Position numbers and translations under genes: made by a program. 28,465 nt of DNA from a virus. The stretch spans positions 1 to 28,465 of the IMG/VR virus record IMGVR_UViG_3300037840_000560, one strand, 5' to 3'. Under the pieces are notes generated by a model. That model had not been told where the DNA came from, ran no database searches, and was given only the letters and a program-made list of their open reading frames with translations. Shown piece by piece: positions 1 to 6,612 of this stretch. The number at the start of each line of letters is the position of its first letter. Positions within the stretch are counted from its first letter, which is position 1.

Positions 1-87
1 AACTGTGATGAATCTCAAAGTGTTAGCACACGGCCAACAGATTTCACATTTCAGATGGGGAAAATGGACATGAAGCGAATTTGAACA

Positions 88-121
88 ATAAAAAAGGCCG
101 AGTCCCGCGAAGAAATCGGCC
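88..121 (-). terminator. terminator-like hairpin reading leftward
   Basis: On the minus strand a 6-bp stem (GGCCGA and TCGGCC, arms at 116-121 and 96-101) is followed by a run of six T. The 14-nt loop is long, and no leftward gene is seen inside the window upstream of it. It may isolate the early promoter region from leftward transcription. The rest of 1-186 shows no gene, only AAATGGACA twice (about 62 and 129). Confidence 0.35.
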
Positions 122-186
122 CAACTAAAAATGGACAGTCACGGACAGACATATAACCGCTTTTGCGCCCAAAATCAAGGTGTTTT

Positions 187-211
187 GGTAGGGCGTTGCT
201 GCCGCAACGCC
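187..211. repeat. hairpin repeat copy 1
   Basis: GGTAG is followed by the stem GGCGTTGC (192-199), the loop TGCC and the stem GCAACGCC (204-211). This is one of seven copies in the window. It lies in the leader of the replication initiator gene. Confidence 0.85.
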
Positions 212-255
212 TGGTGGCCGTCCGCAAGGACCCGCTCCAGCCTGGAGGCGGCCCG

Positions 256-1665
256 ATGATTTTCCGGGGCGCGATGATCCAGTGGTCGGCTGTTGAATCG
301 GTCACGGCGGAAGCGGCGTTTCGCCGCGAGGCGGCCCGGCGCAAGTTCAACACGGAGGACATTCGGTTTTTATATTTCATTCTGGAACATTCCTGGATGG
401 AGGGATGGGCCTGGATGCGCGCCAAGCGGCGGCGGTCGTTTCGCGCCATCGAGCGGCACAAGGCGGTGATTACGCGCACTTTGGACCGGCTTTTGGCGTG
501 GAAGGTGCTGCTTTTAGGCCCGAATGATGTATATTGGATCAATCCGGATTTTGACGCCTGGATGGTGGAGCGGAAGGACGAAACGGACGCGGGCAACGGC
601 AAGCGGGAGCCGGACCTGCCCTTCGAGCCGGACCTGCCCGCGGCGCTTGAGGAATTTTATCTTGAAAAACTCGCGGGAAAGTTTACCAAGATTTTCGCAA
701 TTTTGCCTGCCTCGGACCGGACCCCTGTTTCGGACGAGAGCAAACCAGAAGCCGAGCAACCCATCCCTGGTCAACGCGCGGATGAGGGAATGGGCGGGGG
801 CAAAAACGACAGCAATGTCGTGGGCTCGCAGCCTTTGGGGCTGAGGCCGGAGGCAATCCCTCCGGCCTATTCTATTTCGTCAACCAGCGTGGGGCCCAGT
901 GGCCCTGCGCAAGTAGCGGTTGCGCACGGCCACGGTGGATCACCGCTGGCCGCGGCGCAAGCACCAACTCCCACCGGCCACGAAGCGACCGCGGGAGTTG
1001 ATAAAAAATCAACTTCTCCTTCCCTAAGCGCGATGGTCGCGGCGGAAGTTGATAAAAAATCAACTTTTAGCGGTGAGATGCAAGCCGTGAAAGTTGATAA
1101 AAAATCAACTTCTCAACTTCCGGCTGCGGCCGCGCGAGTTGATAAAAAATCAACTTTGGCGGTTCCAGCCAATGTTTGCGGGCTTCTCTTCGCGGTTGAT
1201 AAAAAATCAACTTTCGCCAGCGTTGCCGCCCCGCTTTCCCCCCCTCTGTACTCCCCCCAAGTACTTGAAGAAGTACCTGTAAAGACAAGTACTCAGACAG
1301 GTACTTGGGGGGAAAAATCCGGAGTAACTGGATTGGCAAAAATGCCCCTGCGTAACTGGCGCGACGAACACGCGCTCGTGGATTTGATCAGGGAATTCCT
1401 GGGCCGAACGGTGATGGATGGGGATGGAACATTGCTTCCCAATGGGAAACCCAACTTGGGTTCGGGCGGCTGGTGGCGCAAGCATGTAGTGAGGAATTTT
1501 CCGGCGGACATCATCGAGGAGGCGTGCGGCGAGGGCCGCATGATGGTGTTGACCAACCGGCCATTCAACAATTGCCGTGAGGCCTGGCTGAAGGGATACC
1601 TCGCGAAGCTGGCCGGTCGGGAGAATTTGCGCGGGCTGCCGCCCGGGCCGCCGCCAGTCAAATAG
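256..1665 (+). CDS. lambda-O-like replication initiator with internal iterons
   Basis: Probable phage replication initiator that binds the origin and recruits the host replisome. The N-terminal ~100 residues read as a winged helix resembling the phage replication protein O N-terminal domain: a helix with FLYFILEH, a recognition-helix region with TRTLDRLLAW, and a wing ending in VYWINPDFDAW. A long low-complexity linker follows, carrying five VDKKST hexapeptides. The C-terminal ~90 residues (GGWWRKHVV, FNNCREAWLKGYLAKLAG) form a second compact domain, perhaps for partner binding. The ATG at 256 is chosen because GGAGG lies 7 nt upstream; an in-frame TTG at 163 would translate through a hairpin repeat. 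The layout of DNA-binding domain, iterons in the linker and partner domain matches lambda O. The family call rests on pattern recognition; that it is a DNA-binding protein is more certain than that it is an initiator. Confidence 0.65.
   Translation: MIFRGAMIQWSAVESVTAEAAFRREAARRKFNTEDIRFLYFILEHSWMEGWAWMRAKRRRSFRAIERHKAVITRTLDRLLAWKVLLLGPNDVYWINPDFDAWMVERKDETDAGNGKREPDLPFEPDLPAALEEFYLEKLAGKFTKIFAILPASDRTPVSDESKPEAEQPIPGQRADEGMGGGKNDSNVVGSQPLGLRPEAIPPAYSISSTSVGPSGPAQVAVAHGHGGSPLAAAQAPTPTGHEATAGVDKKSTSPSLSAMVAAEVDKKSTFSGEMQAVKVDKKSTSQLPAAAARVDKKSTLAVPANVCGLLFAVDKKSTFASVAAPLSPPLYSPQVLEEVPVKTSTQTGTWGEKSGVTGLAKMPLRNWRDEHALVDLIREFLGRTVMDGDGTLLPNGKPNLGSGGWWRKHVVRNFPADIIEEACGEGRMMVLTNRPFNNCREAWLKGYLAKLAGRENLRGLPPGPPPVK
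996..1212. repeat. five iteron-like 19-bp palindromes (candidate origin)
   Basis: The unit AGTTGATAAAAAATCAACT has 7-bp arms and an A5 centre. Copies lie at 996-1014, 1047-1065, 1092-1110, 1137-1155 and 1194-1212; only the last differs, with G at its first base. Start-to-start distances are 51, 45, 45 and 57 bp, all multiples of three because the array is translated. The intervening sequence is GC-rich and not repeated. In lambda the O-binding iterons also lie inside the O gene and have dyad symmetry, so an origin is the leading reading. An operator array is the alternative. Confidence 0.7.
1248..1313. repeat. GTAC-box cluster with nested inverted repeats
   Basis: Five GTAC cores start at 1248, 1261, 1273, 1289 and 1301; the last four are spaced symmetrically 12, 16 and 12 bp. 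AAGTACCTGT (1271-1280) is perfectly inverted at 1297-1306. The outer arms start with CCCCCCAAGTAC on the left and mirror GTACTTGGGGGG on the right. CAAGTACTTG at 1258-1267 is itself a palindrome. The cluster lies 36 bp after the last iteron inside the initiator gene and may be a second binding site of the origin. Confidence 0.55.
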
Positions 1666-1673
1666 CACCGCTT

Positions 1674-2546
1674 ATGGATCGCAACGCAATGTTGATCTCG
1701 CACGGCGGCACGATGGCTTTTGAGGAACAGAAGCCGGTGCTGGTTTCTGATTTTGATTTCGAGGGGGTGGATGCGCGCTTGGACGCCGGTTCGTCCGAGG
1801 AAGCGGAAATGTTGGCGCTGGATGATTTCAATCATGAGCGCGCGCGGCGCGCTGCTGCCAGGCATTTGAAAAAATCCAGTTGCGGTCGGCGCGGCCTGCC
1901 GGAAGACATCGTGCGGCAGATGTTCCGTGATTATCAACGGCTCGGATCATTGGCCCGCGTGGCGCGGATTTACAAGCGTTCCCGGCAGGCTATGTGGGAA
2001 ATTTTCAAGGCTCACGGATTGAAGATGAATGAGCGCCAGTTTCACGCGGTGATTTTGTTTGGTGGCAAGAAGTGGACGCCGGGCAAGAACGGCACGTATC
2101 GCGAAACCGGCGAGCGGAGTCGGCCGCAGCTTTTGCATCGGGCGATCTGGGAAGCGTGCAACGGATGCTCGGTGCCGGCGGGATGGCAGGTGACTTTCAA
2201 GGACGGCGACAATACGAATATCAGCACGAAAAATCTTGTGGCGCTGCCGATGAATGAAGTGGTGTTGCTGCATTATCACCGGCGCTACAAGGAGCGCGCC
2301 GGTTTCAGCGCCCAGCAATTGCGGGAATTCTGGAAGAAATATTACCGCGACTTGATGCGCAAAAAAATGGCGGCATTTGTAGCCAGTGGCTTAAGGACCG
2401 ACGGGAAGCCACGGCTGCGATTGGATGTCGCGCATATCACGCGCAAAATGTTGAAGCGTCAAATAGGGTCGAGGGGACAGCGCACCATCCCGCTCGACCC
2501 CGCTGGCTCGCCAATGGGGCGCGCGGAATATATTTTGAAACCATGA
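1674..2546 (+). CDS. HTH and HNH-type endonuclease-like protein
   Basis: The middle (about residues 75-115) reads as a helix-turn-helix with LARVARIYKRSRQAMWEIFKAHG. Residues ~150-195 resemble HNH_3-type homing endonucleases: LHRAIWEACNG, then FKDGDNTNISTKNL. In most relatives the second motif is HKDG...N...NL; here the His is Phe, so the nuclease may be inactive or use another residue. Such proteins are commonly free-standing homing endonucleases or DNA-binding factors in phages. The gene starts 8 bp after the initiator stop, so co-transcription is likely. No Shine-Dalgarno sequence precedes ATG 1674, and in-frame ATGs at 1689 and 1713 are possible starts. Confidence 0.6.
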   Translation: MDRNAMLISHGGTMAFEEQKPVLVSDFDFEGVDARLDAGSSEEAEMLALDDFNHERARRAAARHLKKSSCGRRGLPEDIVRQMFRDYQRLGSLARVARIYKRSRQAMWEIFKAHGLKMNERQFHAVILFGGKKWTPGKNGTYRETGERSRPQLLHRAIWEACNGCSVPAGWQVTFKDGDNTNISTKNLVALPMNEVVLLHYHRRYKERAGFSAQQLREFWKKYYRDLMRKKMAAFVASGLRTDGKPRLRLDVAHITRKMLKRQIGSRGQRTIPLDPAGSPMGRAEYILKP

Positions 2547-2571
2547 ACTTTGTGAATCAGGTGTTTTACTA

Positions 2572-2868
2572 ATGAGCGCGAAGGCAATTTTAGAGCCGGT
2601 GGATTTGAAACAGTGCCAGGCCTGGCGTAAGGGCGTGGACAATTGGTGCGGCACTTTGCGGCGATGCAAAAACAAGCCGATTTATTTTATCACGCAGCGC
2701 CGGCCGCAAGCCGATGGTCTGCGCGGCTCGATGTCGGTCTGCCAGTTGTGTTTGAAAAAGGCGTTTGAGGTCATGCCGGGAATGTTTTCAATGCATGATC
2801 TGGTCATCGCCAAACGCAGAATTCTGCGCGGAGCGCCGAGCGACATTAAAGAAGGATTTTATTTATGA
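2572..2868 (+). CDS. small Cys-pair protein, probable zinc binder
   Basis: A 98-residue protein of unknown function. Cys26 and Cys32 plus the pair Cys57-x2-Cys60 could hold one zinc ion; Cys15 is extra. There is no signal peptide or membrane segment. Its stop overlaps the next start as ATGA (2865-2868), which points to translational coupling in the early operon. A role in DNA metabolism or transcription is only inferred from position. Confidence 0.6.
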   Translation: MSAKAILEPVDLKQCQAWRKGVDNWCGTLRRCKNKPIYFITQRRPQADGLRGSMSVCQLCLKKAFEVMPGMFSMHDLVIAKRRILRGAPSDIKEGFYL

Positions 2869-3155
2869 TCGTCATCACCACCCAGATCCAGCATCTGCCC
2901 GGCAAAGGCGTTTCGACGGTCGGCCTGATGGAAAGTTTTGAGGCGACGGAGATGGAAAAGCAAATCGCGCAGACGCTGGACGGGGTCATCACGGCGGCGT
3001 TTGAGGAACTGATGAAACTGGCCAGCGCCGGCAATGCGATTTCCGGCGATGACGCCGTCATTGACCTGGTCAGGGCGCGCATCGAGAATTCTGGGCTGAA
3101 GTTCGACGGCACGCCGGTCGGGAAGATTTTGAAGCAAAGGAAAAAGCGTGAATGA
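2865..3155 (+). CDS. hypothetical early protein
   Basis: A 96-residue, acidic-to-neutral and largely helical protein with a basic end (KILKQRKKRE). No family is recognised. AAGGA lies about 10 nt before ATG 2865, one of the few good Shine-Dalgarno sequences here. It overlaps the preceding gene by 4 nt and the next by 8 nt, so it sits in a tightly coupled early operon. Confidence 0.6.
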   Translation: MIVITTQIQHLPGKGVSTVGLMESFEATEMEKQIAQTLDGVITAAFEELMKLASAGNAISGDDAVIDLVRARIENSGLKFDGTPVGKILKQRKKRE

Positions 3156-3522
3156 TCATACCATCGTCCTGGACGAATCCCAACGCCAGGCGGTTCTATT
3201 GGCTTTGGCGCATCTCGCTTTGGAGCGGCCCGGCTGGGATTACATGCTCTCCATCATCGCCGGCAAAATGGATAACCAGACGCCGGAAGGCCGGCCCGCA
3301 ATGTATGAGGAGTTCAAGCGGATGCACCGGCCTGGTCAATTCCATTCCCCATCGGATGTTCCGGCCGGGTTGGCCGGCTTGGAGACTTCACAATTCATCA
3401 TCGCTCCCGACGGCGCGGCGATCACCTGCAAAACCTGCCAGCGGACCAGCTATAACCTTAACGACGTGCGCAACGGTTATTGCGGCTTCTGCAAGGTGTT
3501 TCACGACCTGCCGACCGTCTGA
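3148..3522 (+). CDS. small protein with C-terminal zinc ribbon
   Basis: A 124-residue protein. The C-terminal ~35 residues contain CKTC...YNLNDVRNGYCGFC followed by FH, a two-pair zinc-ribbon pattern that I associate with small phage proteins of unknown function. The N-terminal half is helical. The start is GTG 3148, overlapping the previous gene by 8 nt, with AAGGA about 8 nt upstream. It closes the tightly packed part of the early operon. Confidence 0.65.
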   Translation: MNDHTIVLDESQRQAVLLALAHLALERPGWDYMLSIIAGKMDNQTPEGRPAMYEEFKRMHRPGQFHSPSDVPAGLAGLETSQFIIAPDGAAITCKTCQRTSYNLNDVRNGYCGFCKVFHDLPTV

Positions 3523-3525
3523 ACC

Positions 3526-3550
3526 GGTAGGGCGCCGCTGCCGCGGTGCC
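3526..3550. repeat. hairpin repeat copy 2
   Basis: GGTAG, stem GGCGCCGC (3531-3538), loop TGCC, stem GCGGTGCC (3543-3550) with one G-T wobble. It lies directly after one early gene and 16 nt before the next start. Confidence 0.8.
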
Positions 3551-3566
3551 TTCCCAGCTTCCCGTT

Positions 3567-3908
3567 ATGAACGATCCCTTCCAAGAAATCTGCCGGGAAG
3601 CCCTCGCCACTTTTCAGCGGCATAGCGATGAGGCCCTGTTGCGCATCCGCAAATACAAGCGGCAGCGCATCGTGTTTTCAATCTTGCCCGTGCCATTCCT
3701 TCTCTTCTCAGCCGGTATGGCTTTTTACCGGCTCGACTATGGGTGGGGCATTTTTGATTGCATCATGGCCATGTTTTTCGCCTCCCTGAATTGGTGGCTC
3801 TGGTCCGGGACAATCGCCAGCGGCCGCCAGAGCCGGAGACACGCCGCTTCGTGCAAACTCCAGGTTCAGGAACAACTCGATCTGTATCGCAAGGAGCGCG
3901 GCTTTTGA
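3567..3908 (+). CDS. two-helix membrane protein
   Basis: A 113-residue protein. A charged N-terminal region (about 35 residues) is followed by two hydrophobic stretches, one around IVFSILPVPFLLFSAGMAFY and one around CIMAMFFASLNWWLW, then a basic-polar tail, which suggests an integral inner-membrane protein. No family is recognised. It could be a holin-like, superinfection-exclusion or moron protein, but nothing decides this. ATG 3567 is preferred over an in-frame GTG at 3546 because the latter lies inside a hairpin repeat. It is the last rightward gene before the convergent late operon. Confidence 0.55.
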   Translation: MNDPFQEICREALATFQRHSDEALLRIRKYKRQRIVFSILPVPFLLFSAGMAFYRLDYGWGIFDCIMAMFFASLNWWLWSGTIASGRQSRRHAASCKLQVQEQLDLYRKERGF

Positions 3909-3918
3909 ATTCCGCCTC

Positions 3919-3950
3919 CGCGCCTCTGCGTCTCTGCGGTGAAAAATCAG
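3919..3950. repeat. CTCTGCGTCTCTGCGGTGAAAAA-type repeat at convergent gene ends
   Basis: The string TCTCTGCGGTGAAAAATCAG recurs at 18740-18759. Both copies supply the stop codon of a leftward gene. Here it fills the short gap between two converging genes. Related sequence occurs at 23919-23990. Confidence 0.7.
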
Positions 3951-4576
3951 TTCGCAAAGAGCAGCTTCATGCTCCGGTCAAAATGCTCCGGCAGCCACCA
4001 ATCCGAGTGCCCGAATTCCGCCACCGTCAGCGTCCCCACACTCTCCCGCGCGTCATCCGACACATTCAGCGCGCCCTTGAGGCCCAGCACGCCATAACCC
4101 AGCAGCCGGCCAAGCCAATGACTCGCCAGCCGCAGCGCCAGGTCCTTCCCGCCCACATAAACAAACACCTTGCCCACGCGCCCATCCTCAATCGCCTCAT
4201 TCAAACCGTTCAACCGGAAATCCGCCTGGCACGCCCCGCTGAACAAATGGATCGCTTTCACCGTCGGCCACGTCAGCGACGCATCGAGCGCCGCCAGAAT
4301 CACCGCGCACCCATTCGAGTGCCCCACCAGCGTGATTTCAAACTTGTCCTCGTCGCCATAAGATTGCAGCAACGCCGTGATCCGCCTCGCCCGCGCCCCC
4401 TGGCAGAACGCCCGCCCGATGATGCCGCAGAAATATTCCACCGCCAGCACCCGGCAATCCGTGTACTTGTGCGCCCACACGCACGTCCGGAAATTCCAGC
4501 ACGACCAGTCCCACGGCCACTTCAGAATCCCGTTTACACAAATGACAATTTGTTTTTTACTGCTCGCGTCGGTCAT
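3947..4576 (-). CDS. alpha/beta hydrolase (lipase/esterase-like)
   Basis: A 209-residue serine hydrolase of the alpha/beta fold. The nucleophile elbow is GHSNG with Ser87. Asp145 (GGKDLAL) and His190 (EFGHSD) are in the expected order to complete the triad, and IVICVNGI near the N-terminus fits strand one and the oxyanion region. There is no signal peptide. It is the last gene of the leftward late region, downstream of holin-like genes and two lipoproteins, so a role in lysis by cutting envelope lipids or esters (functionally like mycobacteriophage LysB) is possible. A virion-modifying or cargo role is also possible. The start has CTTATG without a Shine-Dalgarno sequence. Confidence 0.65.
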   Translation of the reverse strand: MTDASSKKQIVICVNGILKWPWDWSCWNFRTCVWAHKYTDCRVLAVEYFCGIIGRAFCQGARARRITALLQSYGDEDKFEITLVGHSNGCAVILAALDASLTWPTVKAIHLFSGACQADFRLNGLNEAIEDGRVGKVFVYVGGKDLALRLASHWLGRLLGYGVLGLKGALNVSDDARESVGTLTVAEFGHSDWWLPEHFDRSMKLLFAN

Positions 4577-4601
4577 AAGTACAGCAACGAACTCACGGTC
4601 A

Positions 4602-4632
4602 GCCGCTGCCGGGTCCCACAGCCCGCAGCGGC
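4602..4632. promoter_or_regulatory. stable stem-loop upstream of the hydrolase gene
   Basis: GCCGCTGC (4602-4609) pairs perfectly with GCAGCGGC (4625-4632), extended by GGG (4611-4613) with CCC (4622-4624) across a one-base bulge. It has no T tract on either strand, so it is not an ordinary terminator. It lies 26 nt before the hydrolase start and could limit readthrough or protect the message. The rest of 4577-4701 has no gene. Confidence 0.5.
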
Positions 4633-4701
4633 TATTTACTCTCTATGAAAACCGAAATCTCAAATTCTAAAACCTTTCCCCCAATGCCCGTCCGCCAGCC
4701 C

Positions 4702-5124
4702 TCACTTGGGCTTGCCCGCCATAGCGCCCGGCGCGACGGCCGGGTTGTTCGCCAGGAACGTCATCTTCTGGAAAGCGTCCAGTCTTTCCGCGTCAATAAT
4801 CCAGGGCGTGCCATTGGTCCCAGTACTCAGGCCGACTCCCGCGAGCAATGGCGGAATCAGCCGGGCGCCGTAGTGCGCCTGCAACCACACAAACCGATCC
4901 CGGCCGCCTTGCGTGAGATTGCCGCTGCCGTCCGCATTGAACGACACCAGGCCGGAATTCGCCGCGTTGCCGTCCAATGACGCCATGGCCGGCTGGGTTG
5001 CTTTCTCCGTGACCGTCAGGCAGCCGGCCAATGACAAAGTCAAAATTAACAATTCAAAAGCGACGAGTGCGACGGGAGGCAGCATCCCCCAGCCATTTTT
5101 AACTTTGAACTTTGAATTTTTCAT
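4702..5124 (-). CDS. small lipoprotein
   Basis: A 140-residue protein with a basic n-region, a hydrophobic core and the lipobox LAGC (Cys about residue 35), so it should be lipid-anchored in the envelope. The first ten residues (MKNSKFKVKN) are encoded by an AAAGTTCAAAGTT-type intergenic repeat; an internal Met at residue 14 (position 5085) would still give a complete signal peptide. The C-terminus APGAMAGKPK is encoded by another repeat shared with the gene at 6079-6363. The start overlaps the upstream stop as ATGA. A spanin-type or surface role in lysis or exclusion is conceivable; no family is recognised. Confidence 0.6.
   Translation of the reverse strand: MKNSKFKVKNGWGMLPPVALVAFELLILTLSLAGCLTVTEKATQPAMASLDGNAANSGLVSFNADGSGNLTQGGRDRFVWLQAHYGARLIPPLLAGVGLSTGTNGTPWIIDAERLDAFQKMTFLANNPAVAPGAMAGKPK
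4711..4740. repeat. CCGCCATAGCG repeat copy 1
   Basis: A 30-bp segment matches 6094-6123 at 27 of 30 positions. Read on the minus strand it gives the peptide APGAMAGK. A third, diverged copy lies in reverse orientation at 19691-19720. Confidence 0.6.
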
Positions 5125-5345
5125 TGAGTCCCCGCCGCAATATTTTTCCGGACCTGTTCAAGATTCCTTTCCGCGACCGCTCGCGTCATAGAGTCAAAGA
5201 TTGCCTGCACCTTTTTATTTTCCGCCGCGAGCTGCTCGGCCGGCGTGTTCTCCTCCGCGTCGCGCTGCTTCAGCGCCAGTTCGAGATCCGCGATCGCCTG
5301 CGCGACCGCGGACACGTCATCAGTGGGTGCGGAAACAGTGGCCAT
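5121..5345 (-). CDS. small coiled-coil-like protein
   Basis: A 74-residue soluble protein, mostly helical, with the heptad-like stretch AIADLELALKQRDAEENTPA and a helix to the end. There is no signal peptide or membrane segment. It overlaps the lipoprotein start by 4 nt, so the two are probably made together. The function is unknown. ATG 5345 has no Shine-Dalgarno sequence, only an AT-rich leader with a dyad. Confidence 0.5.
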   Translation of the reverse strand: MATVSAPTDDVSAVAQAIADLELALKQRDAEENTPAEQLAAENKKVQAIFDSMTRAVAERNLEQVRKNIAAGTQ

Positions 5346-5353
5346 ATTTGATT

Positions 5354-5411
5354 AAAGTATTACTTTATTCAAAGAACCCCTTTGTTATCGGGAGAATCTA
5401 ATTAGATTCTC
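5354..5411. promoter_or_regulatory. cluster of three dyads
   Basis: Three inverted repeats sit within 58 bp: AAAGTA-T-TACTTT (5354-5366), CAAAG-N5-CTTTG (5370-5384) and the perfect 20-bp palindrome GAGAATCTAATTAGATTCTC (5392-5411). The last lies in the final codons of the lipoprotein gene. No T tract follows on either strand. Operator sites or an RNA structure between two leftward genes are possible. Confidence 0.5.
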
Positions 5412-6074
5412 GGCAGTTTGCGTCGGCGCGACCGCGAGCTTGTCCTGCACCTCGGTCCATCGAGCGCGCGGGATCAAACACTCCGCACTCCCCACTCCGA
5501 ACTCCTCGCTAAAGAGCGGTTGCGGCGCCACAATTCCCAGCGCATCCCCGATGCCGTCAAAGATCCCCTGCAACGCCGGCGTGATGAACTTGTTTTTTGA
5601 ATTCACCTGCACCGCCAGGATCGGCTCCAGAATCGCAAACGCCTGGATGCCGGCATTGATCGCCATCAGCGCGTCCGGGTTTTTGATCGAGCCAATCGGC
5701 AGACCCTTGAACGCCGCCTGCAGCGCCCCCGAATCATAAGCCGTCGAGCCGACCGCATTCGCGAGCACCGCGCGCGCCGCGTTCAGATAAGGCAGTGAGT
5801 TGGTGGGGTCCGCCTGCAGGGCGATGCGCGCATTCTGCGCCGTGCCCGCGCGCAGCGTGTTATAGACCGATTGCGGCGTGATGACTATGCCCAGGACGGT
5901 TTGATTCGTGGTGACCACCGTGTTTGTGACCGTGACGCCATTCACCGTGGAAACCACCGGCGCGGTGGACGTCGTCGTGCCGCAACCCGCGAGCAACGCG
6001 AGCGCCAGCGCCCCCGCGAGGATCGTCGCCGCCAGTTTCAATTCCAAGGACCCGTTTCGTTTTCTATTTTTCAT
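5385..6074 (-). CDS. lipoprotein with hydrophobic, low-charge body
   Basis: About 229 residues from ATG 6074. The signal peptide ends in the lipobox LAGC (KLAATILAGALALALLAGC), so the mature protein should be lipid-anchored. The Thr/Val-rich segment after the Cys is a typical linker, and the remainder (QSVYNTLRAGTAQNARIAL... to ...GDALGIV) is helical. Near the end, FSEEFGVGSAEC is encoded by a GTGCGGAGT-type repeat at 5479-5508 read in frame, followed by ~30 more residues, so the repeat appears to have inserted without breaking the gene. Function unknown; a place in a lysis or surface cassette is inferred from neighbours. Confidence 0.6.
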   Translation of the reverse strand: MKNRKRNGSLELKLAATILAGALALALLAGCGTTTSTAPVVSTVNGVTVTNTVVTTNQTVLGIVITPQSVYNTLRAGTAQNARIALQADPTNSLPYLNAARAVLANAVGSTAYDSGALQAAFKGLPIGSIKNPDALMAINAGIQAFAILEPILAVQVNSKNKFITPALQGIFDGIGDALGIVAPQPLFSEEFGVGSAECLIPRARWTEVQDKLAVAPTQTAENLIRFSR

Positions 6075-6078
6075 AATT

Positions 6079-6363
6079 TTATTTGATTGATTGCTTGTCC
6101 GCCATAGCGCCAGGCGCGGCGGCGGATTGGTTTGCCGGCGCAATCGCGGCCGGCTGCAAAACAGTGGCCGTGCGCAAGCACCCGAACCTCAACGTACGCC
6201 CGAATCCCTCCAACCCCCCATTATTTCCGAGCCAGACATAAGCCACCACCACCCCGCGCCCTGCCGCCTTCAGGCCAGCCCAGGCAATGTGCGACGCCGG
6301 GATCGCCAGCGCGAGCAACGCCCGCTGATGGTTTCCGACAAAATTAAAAATCAATTGGACCAT
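6079..6363 (-). CDS. membrane-associated small protein
   Basis: 94 residues from ATG 6363, preceded by AAGGA at about 9 nt; a GTG at 6381 is an alternative. The hydrophobic segment ALLALAIPASHIAWAGLKAAGRGVVVAYVWLG could span a membrane once or form a hairpin. The start lies inside the preceding holin-like gene (13-nt overlap), so the two are coupled. The last residues APGAMADKQSIK come from a repeat shared with the lipoprotein at 4702. Possible holin/antiholin partner; no family recognised. Confidence 0.5.
   Translation of the reverse strand: MVQLIFNFVGNHQRALLALAIPASHIAWAGLKAAGRGVVVAYVWLGNNGGLEGFGRTLRFGCLRTATVLQPAAIAPANQSAAAPGAMADKQSIK
6094..6123. repeat. CCGCCATAGCG repeat copy 2
   Basis: It matches 4711-4740 at 27 of 30 bases and encodes the C-terminal end of the leftward gene at 6079-6363. 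Confidence 0.6.
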
Positions 6364-6518
6364 TTGTTGCGTTCCTTCCACTTCTTGCGCACGTCCAGCG
6401 AGAAACTGATGAAGCTCACCACCACCACGATCGCGCCGCCGTAGAAGGCGATGCCGGCGACGATCGGATCAATCGCGTGAAAATTCTGACCCAACCAGGT
6501 AGAGAAAGATCCCATCAT
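6351..6518 (-). CDS. holin-like one-helix membrane protein
   Basis: 55 residues from ATG 6518, which has GGAG about 9 nt upstream; a GTG at 6560 would add 14 residues. A single hydrophobic helix (PIVAGIAFYGGAIVVVVSFISF) is followed by a strongly basic tail (DVRKKWKERNKW). Small size, one central helix and a cationic C-terminus resemble small phage holins. It lies in the late operon between fibre genes and lipoproteins, where a lysis cassette would fit. Without a recognisable endolysin nearby the call stays tentative. Confidence 0.5.
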   Translation of the reverse strand: MMGSFSTWLGQNFHAIDPIVAGIAFYGGAIVVVVSFISFSLDVRKKWKERNKWSN

Positions 6519-6612
6519 GGCAAGCGCTCCGTTGTAAAAGTTTTTATGGTGAGGTTTCACTTGATGGCCATCCGCAAGGATTTTGAAATCTGAAATTTTG
6601 GATTTGAGATCG

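Noticed and set aside
132-157. Promoter formed by TGGACA and TATAAC
   Set aside because: The spacer is only 14 bp and the -35 match is weak, so I do not annotate it.
163-255. Upstream TTG start of the initiator
   Set aside because: It would translate hairpin repeat copy 1 and lacks a ribosome site, while ATG 256 has GGAGG at a good distance.
51-602. Leftward 183-residue reading frame
   Set aside because: It overlaps the well-supported initiator gene, has Arg/Ser-rich shadow composition and runs through the terminator-like hairpin and a hairpin repeat.
996-1212. Possible CRISPR array
   Set aside because: The repeats are 19 bp with short irregular gaps, all multiples of three and translated within one gene; no cas gene is present.
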